DNA of 64,000 nt from Kluyvera sichuanensis. Lineage in GTDB: Bacteria; Pseudomonadota; Gammaproteobacteria; Enterobacterales; Enterobacteriaceae. Shown here one piece after another: positions 41,597 to 50,691 of the stretch (its first letter is position 1; every line of letters starts with the position of its first letter). The position numbers and the translations under genes were made by a program. The notes beneath the pieces were generated by a model. The model saw nothing but the letters and a program-made list of their open reading frames with translations, did no database searches and was not told where the DNA came from. The stretch covers positions 27,766 through 91,765 of the forward strand of contig NZ_JABBJF010000021.1 in the NCBI RefSeq assembly GCF_014218705.1, given 5' to 3'.

Positions 41597-43502
41597 AGCT
41601 GCGACCCTCTTTGACTTCGACTGTGATGGTTTCCCGGAACCATGATTTCATCTCTTTGTGGGAGATGATCATCACTGTGCCGCGTTCACGCGCTTTGGCT
41701 TCCAGAATCCCCATGAGACGCTCCAGACCGGCAGTGTCGAGCGCGTCATCAATTTCATCGCCGATAAACAACTCAATATTCTTACTGGCACGACTGGCAA
41801 CCAGATCCTGCAAGGCAAGAGAGCACGCAATGCGCACCTTACGCTTCTCGCCACCAGACAACGTCTGGAAGGATTTGCTGGAGCCTGTTTTGGTCACGCT
41901 GATATTGAATTTGTCGCGATACTCGCCTTTCTTCGTTGTCTCCATTGTCGACCATTCGGCAACGATGTTGCCGTCCGACAGCGTGTTGAGATACTCCGCA
42001 GTTCTGATGTTCAGGAAAGGCGTAACGGAGGTCAGGATGTGTGAACGCACACCAGCTGGGGAGTAAACCTGGCGAGCTTTCTCCAGCAACAGAGCCTGTT
42101 CCTGAATACTCTTTAACTCATTTTTAAGTACTGCATGATTAGATTTATTGGCAGCCAGGTTGTCTTCATGACGCTTAATAACGGCCAGAAATGGGTTTAC
42201 CTCTGCCATAATGCGATTCATGTCGGTACGCGCCCGCGCCACCATCGCTTCGACGGCCACAACTTCACGTTCGCGATGACGCAGCGCACTTAGCTCATTG
42301 GTCAGGCGTTCGATTCTGGCGATGATTTCTGAGACGTCGGGTGTGGCTGAGACCAGTGCAGACTCGATGCCGAGCGCTTTCTCAAGACGAGCTTTGTGTT
42401 GAGCCACTGCCGCTGCTGATGCCTGCGCCTGGCCGATCTCATTACGCGCTTGTTCAATGAAACTCTCCTTCACGGTGGACAAATCTTCTTCGCAGTAGGG
42501 CTTTCCGCACGTAACACAAGGTGCTCCGACCTTTGTGCTGACCTCTTCTGCTTTGGTTTTAAACGAGCGAGCACGGTTCATCGACTCGTTCTGTGCCGCT
42601 TCTGAAGTGCGGATGCTTGAGCGGATCCCCGTAATCGCACCGCGCACCTTCAGCAGTTTGGCATCATGCTCTTCTTTGGAGGCCAGCTTGCTGCGTTCGC
42701 CAGCAATCGCGTTTTCCGTATCCCGGATCTGTTCCGGCAGCGAGCGAATTTCCATCACGACTTCAGACAGCGTTACCTCCGCGCCAGCCAAATCGACACG
42801 GGCCTTGTCCAGACGTTCGCCGCGATCGCGTTCCCAACTATCAGAGGACGCTTTGGCCGCCTCAATCTCTGACTGCGCGGTCTCGATAAGCGTGAGACAG
42901 GCGTCCATTTTGGATTTTGTAACATCCATGCGTGCGGCAGCTGCATTAGCACGCTCGCGAGCAATGGCATAGGCTCGCGTTAACCGGTCGACGCCAGCGG
43001 CTTCTTCAACGATGGTTTTGAGGTTCTTGTCAGACATACCCGGCAGATCTGGCATTGCTTCCTGACTGGCGTAGATGGACGCCATGAACACCTCTTTGGA
43101 TGCACCAATCAGGCGTTCAACGAACTCCTGCGTCAGTGTGTCTTTGCCTTTGGTCATGTCACCGTCTTCGCCACGGACGATCAGCCGGTTCTTGAACTCT
43201 TTGTGTTTGCGGTGGCGAATGATGGCGTAACGCTTTCCTTCATCCTCAACAGTCACCATCACACGACAGTTTTTCTCGTGACCGGTAGACAGCACGTCAT
43301 CACCTTTGACGCCATGCGCAGTTTCGCCATACAGACACCACATCAGGCTGTTCATCAAAGTCGATTTGCCCGCGCCATTGCTGGCAGCAGAAGAATCTCC
43401 ACTATTAACACCCTGAATGAGCACCAGACCGCGTTGGTCTAACTCAACTTCGGCGCTGGCTAACGCCATGAAGTTCTCAACCTGGAGCTTTAGAAATTTC
43501 AT
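41586..43502 (-). CDS. SbcC/gp46-like recombination ATPase
   Basis: This 638-residue SMC/Rad50-type ATPase has an N-terminal Walker A ending SNGAGKST (41-48). A long coiled coil holds a zinc hook (Cys329, Cys332 in APCVTCGKPYC). The C-terminus has signature LSGGEKRK (548-555) and Walker B ELFIGDE (577-583). It pairs with the SbcD-like nuclease to process DNA ends, as gp46/gp47 do in T4. The start overlaps the small gene upstream as ATGA. Confidence 0.92.
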   Translation of the reverse strand: MKFLKLQVENFMALASAEVELDQRGLVLIQGVNSGDSSAASNGAGKSTLMNSLMWCLYGETAHGVKGDDVLSTGHEKNCRVMVTVEDEGKRYAIIRHRKHKEFKNRLIVRGEDGDMTKGKDTLTQEFVERLIGASKEVFMASIYASQEAMPDLPGMSDKNLKTIVEEAAGVDRLTRAYAIARERANAAAARMDVTKSKMDACLTLIETAQSEIEAAKASSDSWERDRGERLDKARVDLAGAEVTLSEVVMEIRSLPEQIRDTENAIAGERSKLASKEEHDAKLLKVRGAITGIRSSIRTSEAAQNESMNRARSFKTKAEEVSTKVGAPCVTCGKPYCEEDLSTVKESFIEQARNEIGQAQASAAAVAQHKARLEKALGIESALVSATPDVSEIIARIERLTNELSALRHREREVVAVEAMVARARTDMNRIMAEVNPFLAVIKRHEDNLAANKSNHAVLKNELKSIQEQALLLEKARQVYSPAGVRSHILTSVTPFLNIRTAEYLNTLSDGNIVAEWSTMETTKKGEYRDKFNISVTKTGSSKSFQTLSGGEKRKVRIACSLALQDLVASRASKNIELFIGDEIDDALDTAGLERLMGILEAKARERGTVMIISHKEMKSWFRETITVEVKEGRSYVV

Positions 43503-43735
43503 ACTTTGCCTCTAACTTTTTGATTCAAATGCTGGCCTTTTCGCAGTTGAAACTCTGTGTGGGCCGGGAAAGACCTGCGTTTCAGTACGCCTTGTTTGCT
43601 CAGTCTCCCCAGGTAAAACGCCACAGGGTTTCCGTTGGGTGGGTAGGGCTTGTGGAACATCACCGTCTGGCCTCGTTCAAGTCTTTTCATCGTGGAGATG
43701 AAGTCCCGAAAGCTCCCAGAATGGCTCGTTCTCAC
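43499..43735 (-). CDS. Small basic protein between sbcD- and sbcC-like genes
   Basis: The protein has 78 residues from GTG 43735, which overlaps the SbcD-like stop as GTGA and has GGAGG upstream. It reads like a short winged helix: GNPVAFYLGRLSKQGVLKRRSF followed by a basic tail. Both ends overlap the nuclease genes, so it is made in the same ratio and may be a third subunit or a DNA-binding regulator. Confidence 0.65.
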   Translation of the reverse strand: MRTSHSGSFRDFISTMKRLERGQTVMFHKPYPPNGNPVAFYLGRLSKQGVLKRRSFPAHTEFQLRKGQHLNQKVRGKV

Positions 43736-44817
43736 ACTGCCTCCGCACTCTCCGCTTCGGTCAGGATCTCCTGACACAGCATGTCCAGCTTGCTCAGGTC
43801 GAAGCCGCCGTCAGTGTCGTGAACGATCTTGCAGTACGCCGCGACGGACTCGCCCAGGCTGTCTATTTTGCTGGTCTCCGCAGTACTGGCAGTGCCTTCC
43901 ATCATCGATGCCTTGCGGATGAAGTTGCAGACGACCCCCTTCGCGCCCATTGTCTTCAGGACGTTCTGGAGTTTGATGCCTTCTTCATCGCTCTCAACAA
44001 CGGCACGGAAGCGCACGTAGTTACCGCGGATTTGGTCGTCTTCCACATCGTCCTCAAGGTTCACGAACTTTGGCGCAGAAGTTTCGTGGTGGGTGAATGT
44101 GCCGTCAGGGTTGACGATCATGAAGCCAGCCAGCGAACCAACATCGCCCCAATTCTGGTGCGTCAGCGCCCCGATGCTGACCACTCCAGGCAGCACTTCT
44201 TTGTGGTTGTGGTAGTGTCCGGACAGCAACAAACGGAAGCCGATATCTTTCAGTTCCTGTGCGTCGATGCCGACATCAGGCATGGTGGGGATCGCTTTGT
44301 TGATCGAGGTATGCACAACGACATCATGGTTGTCGCCATCCAGCCCGGAACGCAGTGTTTTGAGGTCGCTGATAAGCTCTGCGTGGTTATTGCGCCAGCT
44401 AATCAGGTGGACGGTAACGTCGCCCATTTTGATGGAGTGAGGACGTTTGCCGCAGACGATTTCCACACCGATTGAGCGCAGAGAGGCCGCTGCATTGGCG
44501 CTGTATACGGAATCGTTGGTTTCGAGGTCGTGGTTGCCGGCCAGCATAACCACTTCGAGGCCCAACTCTTTGATGATCCACTCGTAAGTTTCTGTCACGA
44601 AATGCAGGACGGAAGGCGAGATAGCACCACGAACATGGAAAGTATCACCAGCCACCAGCATGTGTTTGCAGCCCGCAGCTTTCATGGCTTTGGCAGCTTC
44701 TTTCGTGGCGTCCAGTTGGATCTCCAGTCGAGAGTTCAGCCCGTCAGCGTTTGTTGTCGCAAAAGCATCCCAACGATGATAATGGGGGTCTGATATCACC
44801 CCGTATGGCAATGTCAT
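43732..44817 (-). CDS. SbcD/gp47-like nuclease
   Basis: This 361-residue calcineurin-type phosphoesterase has SDPHYH (9-14), AGDTFH (56-61), AGNHD (93-97) and LSGHYHNH, which supply the metal ligands of Mre11/SbcD nucleases. With the SbcC-like ATPase it would trim double-strand ends for recombination-dependent replication. The ATG is in the AAACACATG-like context. A family 1 operator lies about 115 bp upstream. Confidence 0.92.
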   Translation of the reverse strand: MTLPYGVISDPHYHRWDAFATTNADGLNSRLEIQLDATKEAAKAMKAAGCKHMLVAGDTFHVRGAISPSVLHFVTETYEWIIKELGLEVVMLAGNHDLETNDSVYSANAAASLRSIGVEIVCGKRPHSIKMGDVTVHLISWRNNHAELISDLKTLRSGLDGDNHDVVVHTSINKAIPTMPDVGIDAQELKDIGFRLLLSGHYHNHKEVLPGVVSIGALTHQNWGDVGSLAGFMIVNPDGTFTHHETSAPKFVNLEDDVEDDQIRGNYVRFRAVVESDEEGIKLQNVLKTMGAKGVVCNFIRKASMMEGTASTAETSKIDSLGESVAAYCKIVHDTDGGFDLSKLDMLCQEILTEAESAEAV

Positions 44818-44932
44818 GTGTCTTTTCCTTTGTGGTTATTTTGATACAGATATTAAGCGTGTTTAAGAGGCGATCAACCCAGACAACACGGCACATTAGA
44901 AAATCTACAGGCACATGATTATGACAAAATAT

Positions 44933-44952
44933 ATAAGTAAGTGAATACCTAT
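44933..44952. promoter_or_regulatory. Family 1 operator
   Basis: ATAAGTAAGTGAATACCTAT lies between the SbcD-like gene and the divergent lipoprotein gene, upstream of both. Confidence 0.6.
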
Positions 44953-45045
44953 TTTATGGAGCGGTAAAGATTTCTAAATGTTACAAGCCACTCTATAATC
45001 GCAGTCACTCAATGATGACAACCAAACGAAAAAGGAGAACGGACG

Positions 45046-45549
45046 GTGAAACGCGTAATTATTGGGACGATGGCCATTGCTCTGATCGGATGCGTGCCAA
45101 AACCGCCTCAAGATGAAAAGTCAGCTGGCGGGTACGTTGATATTTACTCCACTTCAAGCGTAGCTATTGCCCAGGACAGAGCCGACAAATTGTGTGGAAG
45201 CCATGCCTATTATGTCTCCAACGACAATGATTTAACCAAAGTCATGGGTAGATACGCGCCTTCATTCCCAAAAATCCGTTTCAACTGTGATCTTGAAATG
45301 GCCGCTTATCTCGGTAGCAAAGAGGCAAAGGAGATCAAGATGAAGCGCATAGAGGAAGCCTACAAGGAGATGTACAAGGCCCAATATGAGCTGAAAGAAG
45401 TGCGCCGTAAGAACGCTGATCCGAAGAAGCTGGAGTCCTACACAGAACGCGATCCGGACGGCACTATTCGCAGCTACAGCTTCTTGGACGGCAAGTCGTG
45501 CGAATCCATCGTATACCCAGACGGCACTGGCAAAACAACTTGCGATTAA
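45046..45549 (+). CDS. Predicted lipoprotein
   Basis: The protein has 167 residues from GTG 45046 (AAAAGGAG upstream). A signal peptide MKRVIIGTMAIALIGC has a clear lipobox (ALIGC). The mature part is helical and charged (KRIEEAYKEMYKAQYELKEVRRKN) and ends with a Cys-containing beta segment. It is likely in the periplasm or outer membrane. The function may be exclusion or envelope modification; this is not shown. Confidence 0.7.
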   Translation: MKRVIIGTMAIALIGCVPKPPQDEKSAGGYVDIYSTSSVAIAQDRADKLCGSHAYYVSNDNDLTKVMGRYAPSFPKIRFNCDLEMAAYLGSKEAKEIKMKRIEEAYKEMYKAQYELKEVRRKNADPKKLESYTERDPDGTIRSYSFLDGKSCESIVYPDGTGKTTCD

Positions 45550-45557
45550 TTCTTCAG

Positions 45558-45582
45558 AAGCACCTCATATGGGGTGCTTTTT
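45558..45582. terminator. Terminator between convergent genes
   Basis: AAGCACC and GGTGCTT pair around an 8-base loop, followed by TTTT on the plus strand. It lies between the convergent lipoprotein and GNAT genes. Confidence 0.8.
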
Positions 45583-46075
45583 ACTTTGGATCGCGAAACA
45601 GCATCTGCGTGCCTTTGGGGGACGTGTCGAAAAGGTGAAAACCTCTGCGTTTTAGCATGTCGGCCATTTGCGAGGATTTGACGTAGCACTTCGCCATCAT
45701 CGGCTGGTTCGGGTTTGAATCGATCATGTCGGACACCAGCATTGACCCATAGCCTTTCCCGCGTAGTTCTTTGACGATACTGACGGCACGGAGTTCAAGT
45801 CGTGGCGCACCGGTTGGATCGAGTGCGGCACAGAACCAGATTAGCCCTGCTTTTTTGTCATCAGAACGGCGCAGCAGGATGTAGATATAATGCCCGGAGT
45901 ATTGACCCTGCTCGTTCGTCTTGATTGCCAGCCTGGTCTGCTTCTCAAAGGTTTTACCCCCCTTTGATGTGAGGATCTCTTCGTAGAAGTGACCCTTGCG
46001 TGCGCCGTCTTCGAACTCCCCCATGATAAATGGCATGTCTGCCTCAGTCGCTGCCCTTGAATAAAATTCACTCAT
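45581..46075 (-). CDS. GNAT acetyltransferase
   Basis: This 164-residue single-domain GNAT protein has the acetyl-CoA loop RGKGYGSML (about 115-123) after the strand LRAVSIVKE. The C-terminus KRRGFHLFDTSPKGTQMLF is typical of the last strands of the fold. The substrate could be a protein, a small molecule or a toxin target. It has its own promoter region and stands alone between the lipoprotein and the 46151 gene. Confidence 0.75.
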   Translation of the reverse strand: MSEFYSRAATEADMPFIMGEFEDGARKGHFYEEILTSKGGKTFEKQTRLAIKTNEQGQYSGHYIYILLRRSDDKKAGLIWFCAALDPTGAPRLELRAVSIVKELRGKGYGSMLVSDMIDSNPNQPMMAKCYVKSSQMADMLKRRGFHLFDTSPKGTQMLFRDPK

Positions 46076-46150
46076 GTATTAATCCCTAAAGCTCTCAGTG
46101 TCTTTCTAAGACACCATATTTTATGCCCCGGTAAAACCATGAGTTTACGT

Positions 46151-46795
46151 TTAAAACGTCTCAGAGGGATTCTGACGCGCAACGCTGATGTCGATTACCC
46201 CAGCTTTTGGACGAGGGTCGACAAGATTCAACTCTTCAGCACTGTGATACTCCGTATCGAACTCCCGATCGACATGGCGAATGTAGATGGCCGTGAGAAG
46301 GCTGTCGTCGTTCAGGAAGTGTCCGTAGGATTTGCGGATCACTTCGCCAACCTTCTCGATCTTCTCTCCGCCCATACAGAGATGGTTAAACCGGCTGTGT
46401 TTTCGCAGCATCTCATCCACCGGGCCGGAGTAGACCTTATCGACTCTCCCGAATCGGATGATATTTCCAGTATCAGCCTCAACCAGACAAACGAGTTTGC
46501 CAGGCTCGACCCGGTCCCGCCATGTTACACCAGAGCGGAGTGTGTTGAAGTAGGGAGCGTCCAATCCGATGATCGGTTTACGAAATGCCAGCAGTGGCAC
46601 GTAACGTATGCAGCTGTTCAGGTGGAAGTGCGCACCGGCGTCGTGGAGTTTGAGCCGGGTTTCGTTAATCGGGCACTTCGACGCAATGCCGCACAGGTCG
46701 CAGAGCAACTTCTGTTTGTTCAGGCTAGTGTTCGATTCAATGGTGTAGGAGCCATCTTCAAGACGGCGAACCCAGCGCGTGCGTTTGAGATCCAT
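46151..46795 (-). CDS. Unknown protein with Cys-rich N-terminus
   Basis: This 214-residue protein has a metal-site-like CDLCGIASKCP (about 32-42), then HFHLNSCIRYVPLL. The body is beta-rich, with GKLVCLVEADTGNIIRFGRV and DEMLRKHSRFNHLC. The end is soluble and polar. It lies between the GNAT gene and the plasmid origin, transcribed away from repA. No family was recognised. Confidence 0.6.
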   Translation of the reverse strand: MDLKRTRWVRRLEDGSYTIESNTSLNKQKLLCDLCGIASKCPINETRLKLHDAGAHFHLNSCIRYVPLLAFRKPIIGLDAPYFNTLRSGVTWRDRVEPGKLVCLVEADTGNIIRFGRVDKVYSGPVDEMLRKHSRFNHLCMGGEKIEKVGEVIRKSYGHFLNDDSLLTAIYIRHVDREFDTEYHSAEELNLVDPRPKAGVIDISVARQNPSETF

Positions 46796-46881
46796 AGTTC
46801 TTATTCAAATAGTTTTGTCCGGGGCAACGATAACTGACAAGGCGCACCGATGTTTGCAAATGCCTGTTTTACTTATACCCA

Positions 46882-47290
46882 TTATTCACAGGCCCGATCC
46901 AATAATTAGATCCCCAGAGAGATCCTACAGAAGATCAAAAGAGATCCCCGATCGTCTCCAGCCGTTGCGGTTACTGGCCTGAGAGGGGGTTACTATCCAC
47001 TATGGGGAGGAAAGTAACCTCTGTAGAGAGCATAATAACCGCTATGAAGAGCAAAACAACCTCTCTGGAGAGTGGTCGGTATCCACTGTAGTGAGTAGGA
47101 GACATTGTCTTAACTGGATAACTCAGTGCCTGTTTTTCTACGTCAGGTGGCTGATATTCATAGAGATGTTGGAAGTTTTGCGTTCAGGCGTGTTTGTTTC
47201 GACCACACATTATCCCCAGAAGGGGAGTGATGGCTGGTTTTGCAATTACCTGATTTTTATACACAGGCCCGATCCAGTAATTCAGATCCC
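46882..47290. other. Origin region with DnaA boxes and GATC repeats
   Basis: Perfect DnaA boxes TTATTCACA (46882-46890) and TTATACACA (47257-47265) each open a similar segment, CACAGGCCCGATCCARTAAT followed by AGATCCC, about 375 bp apart. The first segment is followed by several GATC sites within 50 bp. This is typical of a plasmid replication origin responding to DnaA and Dam. Confidence 0.75.
46994..47096. repeat. Iteron cluster 1
   Basis: Five direct copies of a 17-bp iteron (for example TATCCACTGTAGTGAGT at 47080) spaced 21-23 bp. They lie upstream of repA and probably bind its product. Confidence 0.85.
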
Positions 47291-47376
47291 AAAGAGAACC
47301 AAAGAGGCCCACAAAGACCCAAAAAGATCCCCGCACCCCGCAAACCGTTGTGCCACATGGCCTTAGAGGTGATCGA

Positions 47377-47499
47377 TATCCACTATAGAGAGAAGATCAG
47401 CCACTATGAAGAGTAAACCAACCACTGTAGAGAGTAGAAAAACCACTATAGGCGGTAGGATAACCGCTGCGATGAGTGCTACTATCCACTGTAATCAGT
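47377..47499. repeat. Iteron cluster 2
   Basis: Six direct iterons (consensus AACCACTGTAGAGAGTA) start every 21 bp from 47377 to 47482. They end 41 bp before repA and probably mediate its autoregulation. Confidence 0.88.
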
Positions 47500-47539
47500 A
47501 AAGGCCACCAAAGCGGTCGAATAAAAAGAGACACTTGGA

Positions 47540-48604
47540 ATGAGCGAAAACGGCAATAAAAACATAGCGATCGTTGAAGCATTCTCAGAAACAGACAAAA
47601 AGACCGGTGAAGTTGTTACGTTAGTTCCTAACACCAACAACACAGTTCAGCCTGTTGCTCTGATGCGTCTTGGTCTCTTCGTTCCGACGCTGAAATCGAC
47701 CGCCAGGGGCAGAAAGGGGCAAATGGTCTCTATGGACGCCTCTGCTGAACTCAAACAGCTGTCTCTGGCCAAAGCCGAAGGGTACGAGGACATAAGGATC
47801 TCCGGCGTTCGTCTGGATATGGATAACGACTTCAAAACGTGGGTAGGCATCATCCATGCGTTCGCCAAGCACAAGGTTGTTGGCGATACTGTCACGTTAC
47901 CGTTCGTCGAGTTCGTCAGGCTCTGTGGCATACCAACGGCCAGATCGTCCGCGAAGTTACGCAAGCGCCTGGACAGTTCTCTAACTCGTATTGCCACAAA
48001 CACTATCTCATTCCGCAGTAAAGGCTCTGATGAGTATTACGTGACGCACCTTGTGCAGACAGCAAAGTACAGCACAAAGAACGACACGGTCTCGCTGCAG
48101 GCTGATCCTAAGATTTTCGAACTCTACCAGTTCGACAAAAAGGTTCTTCTGCAACTCCGGGCAATTAACGAACTCTCCAGAAAAGAATCCGCGCAGGCGC
48201 TCTACACCTTCATCGAAAGTTTGCCACCTGACCCGGCACCAATCTCGTTGGCTCGCTTACGCGCCAGACTTAACTTAACCAGCCGCACCATTACCCAGAA
48301 CGCGACAGTCAGGAAGGCGATGGAGCAACTTCGGGAGATCGGCTATCTCGATTACACCGAAGTGAAGCGCGGCAGCTCGGTCTACTTCATCATCCACTAT
48401 AGGCGGCCGAAGTTACGCCCGGCATTGCCACCAGCTAAAGCTGCGCCGGAAGAACCAGAAGAGCAGGAAGATAGCTTGCCTGGTGATGATCAGGAGGACA
48501 TCATCGATGTTGTTCCTGAAGAAAAAGACGGTGAGATGGTCATGTTGAGCAAGGAAGAACTGGCGATTCTCGAAGAGCTACGCAAGGCAAAAGCTCGCAA
48601 ATAG
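47540..48604 (+). CDS. repA: RepFIB-like replication initiator
   Basis: This 354-residue initiator of the RepFIB/Rep_3 type has two winged-helix domains (about 50-180 and 200-290). Segments include [45 protein letters not shown], and [30 protein letters not shown]. It would bind the iterons on both sides, open the origin with DnaA, and repress its own promoter. The C-terminus is acidic. It is complete and makes the element a plasmid as well as a phage. Confidence 0.92.
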   Translation: MSENGNKNIAIVEAFSETDKKTGEVVTLVPNTNNTVQPVALMRLGLFVPTLKSTARGRKGQMVSMDASAELKQLSLAKAEGYEDIRISGVRLDMDNDFKTWVGIIHAFAKHKVVGDTVTLPFVEFVRLCGIPTARSSAKLRKRLDSSLTRIATNTISFRSKGSDEYYVTHLVQTAKYSTKNDTVSLQADPKIFELYQFDKKVLLQLRAINELSRKESAQALYTFIESLPPDPAPISLARLRARLNLTSRTITQNATVRKAMEQLREIGYLDYTEVKRGSSVYFIIHYRRPKLRPALPPAKAAPEEPEEQEDSLPGDDQEDIIDVVPEEKDGEMVMLSKEELAILEELRKAKARK

Positions 48605-48605
48605 C

Positions 48606-48724
48606 TCAACCACTGTAGAGAGTAGAAAGGCTCACTATCCACTGTAGTGAGCCTTTTGTTTATCTGAAATCCGCTATCCACTGTAGTGAGTAACAACAAC
48701 CTAAGAGTAACCACTGTAGGCAGT
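48606..48724. repeat. Iteron cluster 3 (direct)
   Basis: Four direct iterons begin at 48606, 48635, 48674 and 48707, immediately after the repA stop. CTCACTATCCACTGTAGTGAG (48632-48652) is itself a near palindrome and, with its T-rich end, may double as the repA terminator. Confidence 0.82.
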
Positions 48725-48817
48725 GGCGCTCAAATAACGAAATAAATGTTAGTGGTTACAAACCCAGATGAAACAAGGGCTGCGAGGTTAGTGGTCACTG
48801 GGTATCTTGTTAAATCC

Positions 48818-49166
48818 ACTCTCTATAGTGGTTATCGTTGTTCCCGTCGTTATTGGCTATCCACTATGGAGAGCAGAATCGGTTGGCCGGATTTGCTAAC
48901 CACTGTAGTGAGTAGATATCCGCTGAAAACAGTGACGGTTTACTCTCCATAGTGGATACCCGCTGGAGAACGCATTCCATCACTCTCTATAGTGGTTGTT
49001 GGCTGCTGATGAACGCCTGTTTACTCCCTACAGTGGATAGCGACGTCGATAATCGCCACTTTACTCACTACAGTGGATACCGGATGTCACGGCAGGCGTT
49101 TTACTCAATACAGTGGTTATTGGTCGGATACGCACGCGGTGAGCTGGCTACTCACCGCAGTGGTTA
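48818..49166. repeat. Iteron cluster 4 (mixed orientation)
   Basis: Seven copies in inverted orientation (starting 48818, 48941, 48981, 49022, 49062, 49102, 49149) and three direct copies (48858, 48897, 48916). The inverted ones are about 40 bp apart, twice the upstream spacing. They may titrate RepA and control copy number by handcuffing. Confidence 0.85.
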
Positions 49167-49172
49167 GTGTTA

Positions 49173-49385
49173 TCAATGGATTTTCTTCAGCAGACCCCAG
49201 AGTGTCCCGGCCTTCGTCGTGAGCTTACCTGTTTCCGGATCATACATGCGCCATTCGCGACGCTGGTGGACAATGACACCGTCCTCACGTTCCAGACGCT
49301 CCAGCACGCCGGGTTGCTTAAACCCTTTGGCACGCCAGTAGCCGCTTGTTTTTTCGATTTCCAGACCTGCCAGTGTAACCGCCAT
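49173..49385 (-). CDS. Small basic unknown protein
   Basis: The protein has 70 residues from ATG 49385, overlapping the preceding stop (TGATG). MAVTLAGLEIEKTSGYWRAKGF and REWRMYDPETGKLTTKAGTLWGLLKKI suggest a small beta-helix domain, similar in outline to DNA-binding proteins. It ends a set of co-translated small genes. Function unknown. Confidence 0.6.
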   Translation of the reverse strand: MAVTLAGLEIEKTSGYWRAKGFKQPGVLERLEREDGVIVHQRREWRMYDPETGKLTTKAGTLWGLLKKIH

Positions 49386-49720
49386 CAACCAACCTCCTTG
49401 CAGTCATCGAAAAGGTAGCTGGCGTTCTTCGCGTGAACGCCGTAGACATCACTTGATTTGTTGTAAACGAACTTATCTTCACCCACGCCAGACAGTTTGC
49501 CGTTACGTTTGGTGAGATAGGGGGAAGACAGGACGCGATCATCGCGCACAACATAAAACTGTTCGCCGCTGTCCACAACCATCGCACCGTAGCTGGCTTT
49601 GACGACATTGCGGATCACGTCGTTTTTCACTTCGGCCACTGACATCTCACACTCATAGACGTGCGTGTCCGCGTAGACAGGGAGGGAGAGCAGCGCCAGA
49701 GTCAGGGCTATTTTCTTCAT
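49385..49720 (-). CDS. Small periplasmic protein
   Basis: This 111-residue protein has a cleavable signal peptide: MKKIALTLALLSLPVYADT, with probable cleavage after VYA. The mature part has one Cys near each end (YECEMSV, DDCKEVG), possibly a disulfide. The ATG overlaps the upstream stop as ATGA. It may change the host envelope. No family was recognised. Confidence 0.65.
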   Translation of the reverse strand: MKKIALTLALLSLPVYADTHVYECEMSVAEVKNDVIRNVVKASYGAMVVDSGEQFYVVRDDRVLSSPYLTKRNGKLSGVGEDKFVYNKSSDVYGVHAKNASYLFDDCKEVG

Positions 49721-49896
49721 GCCACGACTCCTTTGATAACGCCGAATGCTGAGTCGAATACCAGCACTACGGCCAGCGAATTAACCATCGCGCCATTAAC
49801 AGGCGCCAGCGCTTTACGGATTGATCCGGTGAAGATGCAATCGAGCACAAAAGCTATCGAGACAATAAGTAACAAGGTGTCTAATACAGTGTTCAT
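49717..49896 (-). CDS. Small membrane protein, 59 residues
   Basis: ATG 49896 gives MNTVLDTLLLIVSIAFVLDC..., with two hydrophobic segments (LLLIVSIAFVL and MVNSLAVVLVFDSAFGVI). It overlaps the next gene as ATGA, supporting translation. Its start lies 1 bp from a family 1 operator with no ribosome-binding site, so it may be translated from a leaderless message. Confidence 0.6.
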   Translation of the reverse strand: MNTVLDTLLLIVSIAFVLDCIFTGSIRKALAPVNGAMVNSLAVVLVFDSAFGVIKGVVA

Positions 49897-49897
49897 G

Positions 49898-49917
49898 ATA
49901 GGTAAATACTAACTTAT
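49898..49917. promoter_or_regulatory. Family 1 operator
   Basis: ATAGGTAAATACTAACTTAT lies directly before the start codon of the small membrane protein; TATATA precedes it on the minus strand. Confidence 0.6.
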
Positions 49918-49936
49918 ATATTTTTTGCTGTAAATA

Positions 49937-50212
49937 TCACTCAAAAGTGCTGATGCCTAAGATACGCTCAAGATGAGCCGCGTCTTCATCGCTTACCGGC
50001 ATCGTGTCGTCGACGTACCAGCAACTACCGTTGTGCCAACAAACACCGTCATCATCGACATACACAGAATCTGCATCAATGCCTGTGTACTCAACGAGAT
50101 TGCGCTCAATTGCCGCTTGAATTTCTTCATCGTTCAGCCCATCACACTTGACCATGAACAACGGGTAAACGTCATAGTCGGTGCTGGCTGAAATGCGAAC
50201 CAAAATCTTCAT
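49937..50212 (-). CDS. Small acidic unknown protein
   Basis: From ATG 50212 (GGAGAAAACACATG) the protein has 91 residues. It is strongly acidic, with a beta start (MKILVRISASTDYDVYPLFMV) and a repeated DDD/CW segment (VYVDDDGVCWHNGSCWYVDD). Small acidic phage proteins sometimes mimic DNA; this is speculation. A family 1 operator precedes it. Confidence 0.6.
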   Translation of the reverse strand: MKILVRISASTDYDVYPLFMVKCDGLNDEEIQAAIERNLVEYTGIDADSVYVDDDGVCWHNGSCWYVDDTMPVSDEDAAHLERILGISTFE

Positions 50213-50225
50213 GTGTTTTCTCCTT

Positions 50226-50245
50226 GTTGGTAAGTACTTATTTAT
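50226..50245. promoter_or_regulatory. Family 1 operator
   Basis: GTTGGTAAGTACTTATTTAT lies 13 bp upstream of the 50212 start. Confidence 0.65.
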
Positions 50246-50280
50246 ATTAATGTGCGCCATGCGGCGCACAATCATTGTGT

Positions 50281-50691
50281 TTAGGCTGGTGGAAAGAACT
50301 TCTCCAGCGTGCGGTCGACAGCCTTATCAATGTGCATCAGATGCCAGACGACCATATCTTTGTTTCCCAGACCGCGGGTGTAGATCACGTCGAACTTACG
50401 CCAGGCGGCGTGAAACCAGTGCGGTGTATCATCAACCGGCAGATTCTCTCCAGCCTCCTTGAAGTACTTGAGCAGCATGGCCTGTTCAGCGGTGGGCGTC
50501 GGGCCAATCTCTTCCGCATACATTCTGATGAAACGCTGCCAGTCGGCTTCATCTTCTGAAGGTTCCGGTGAGTTCATCTCTGCAATCGCCTCACGCAGCT
50601 GCGTCGCCCATTCTGGCTCCGGGAAGCCCTGGGCAATTTCGGTATCCACTACATCCAGCGCAGCGTTGGCCGCGTCATACAGTTTCTTCAC
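50281..50691 (-). CDS. Unknown helical protein
   Basis: This 136-residue protein is helical and acidic in its first half (MKKLYDAANAALDVVDTEIAQGF) and aromatic-rich later (TPHWFHAAWRKFDVIYTRGLG, VVWHLMHIDKAV). It overlaps the DUF2591-like gene by 17 bp. No family was recognised. Confidence 0.6.
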   Translation of the reverse strand: MKKLYDAANAALDVVDTEIAQGFPEPEWATQLREAIAEMNSPEPSEDEADWQRFIRMYAEEIGPTPTAEQAMLLKYFKEAGENLPVDDTPHWFHAAWRKFDVIYTRGLGNKDMVVWHLMHIDKAVDRTLEKFFPPA

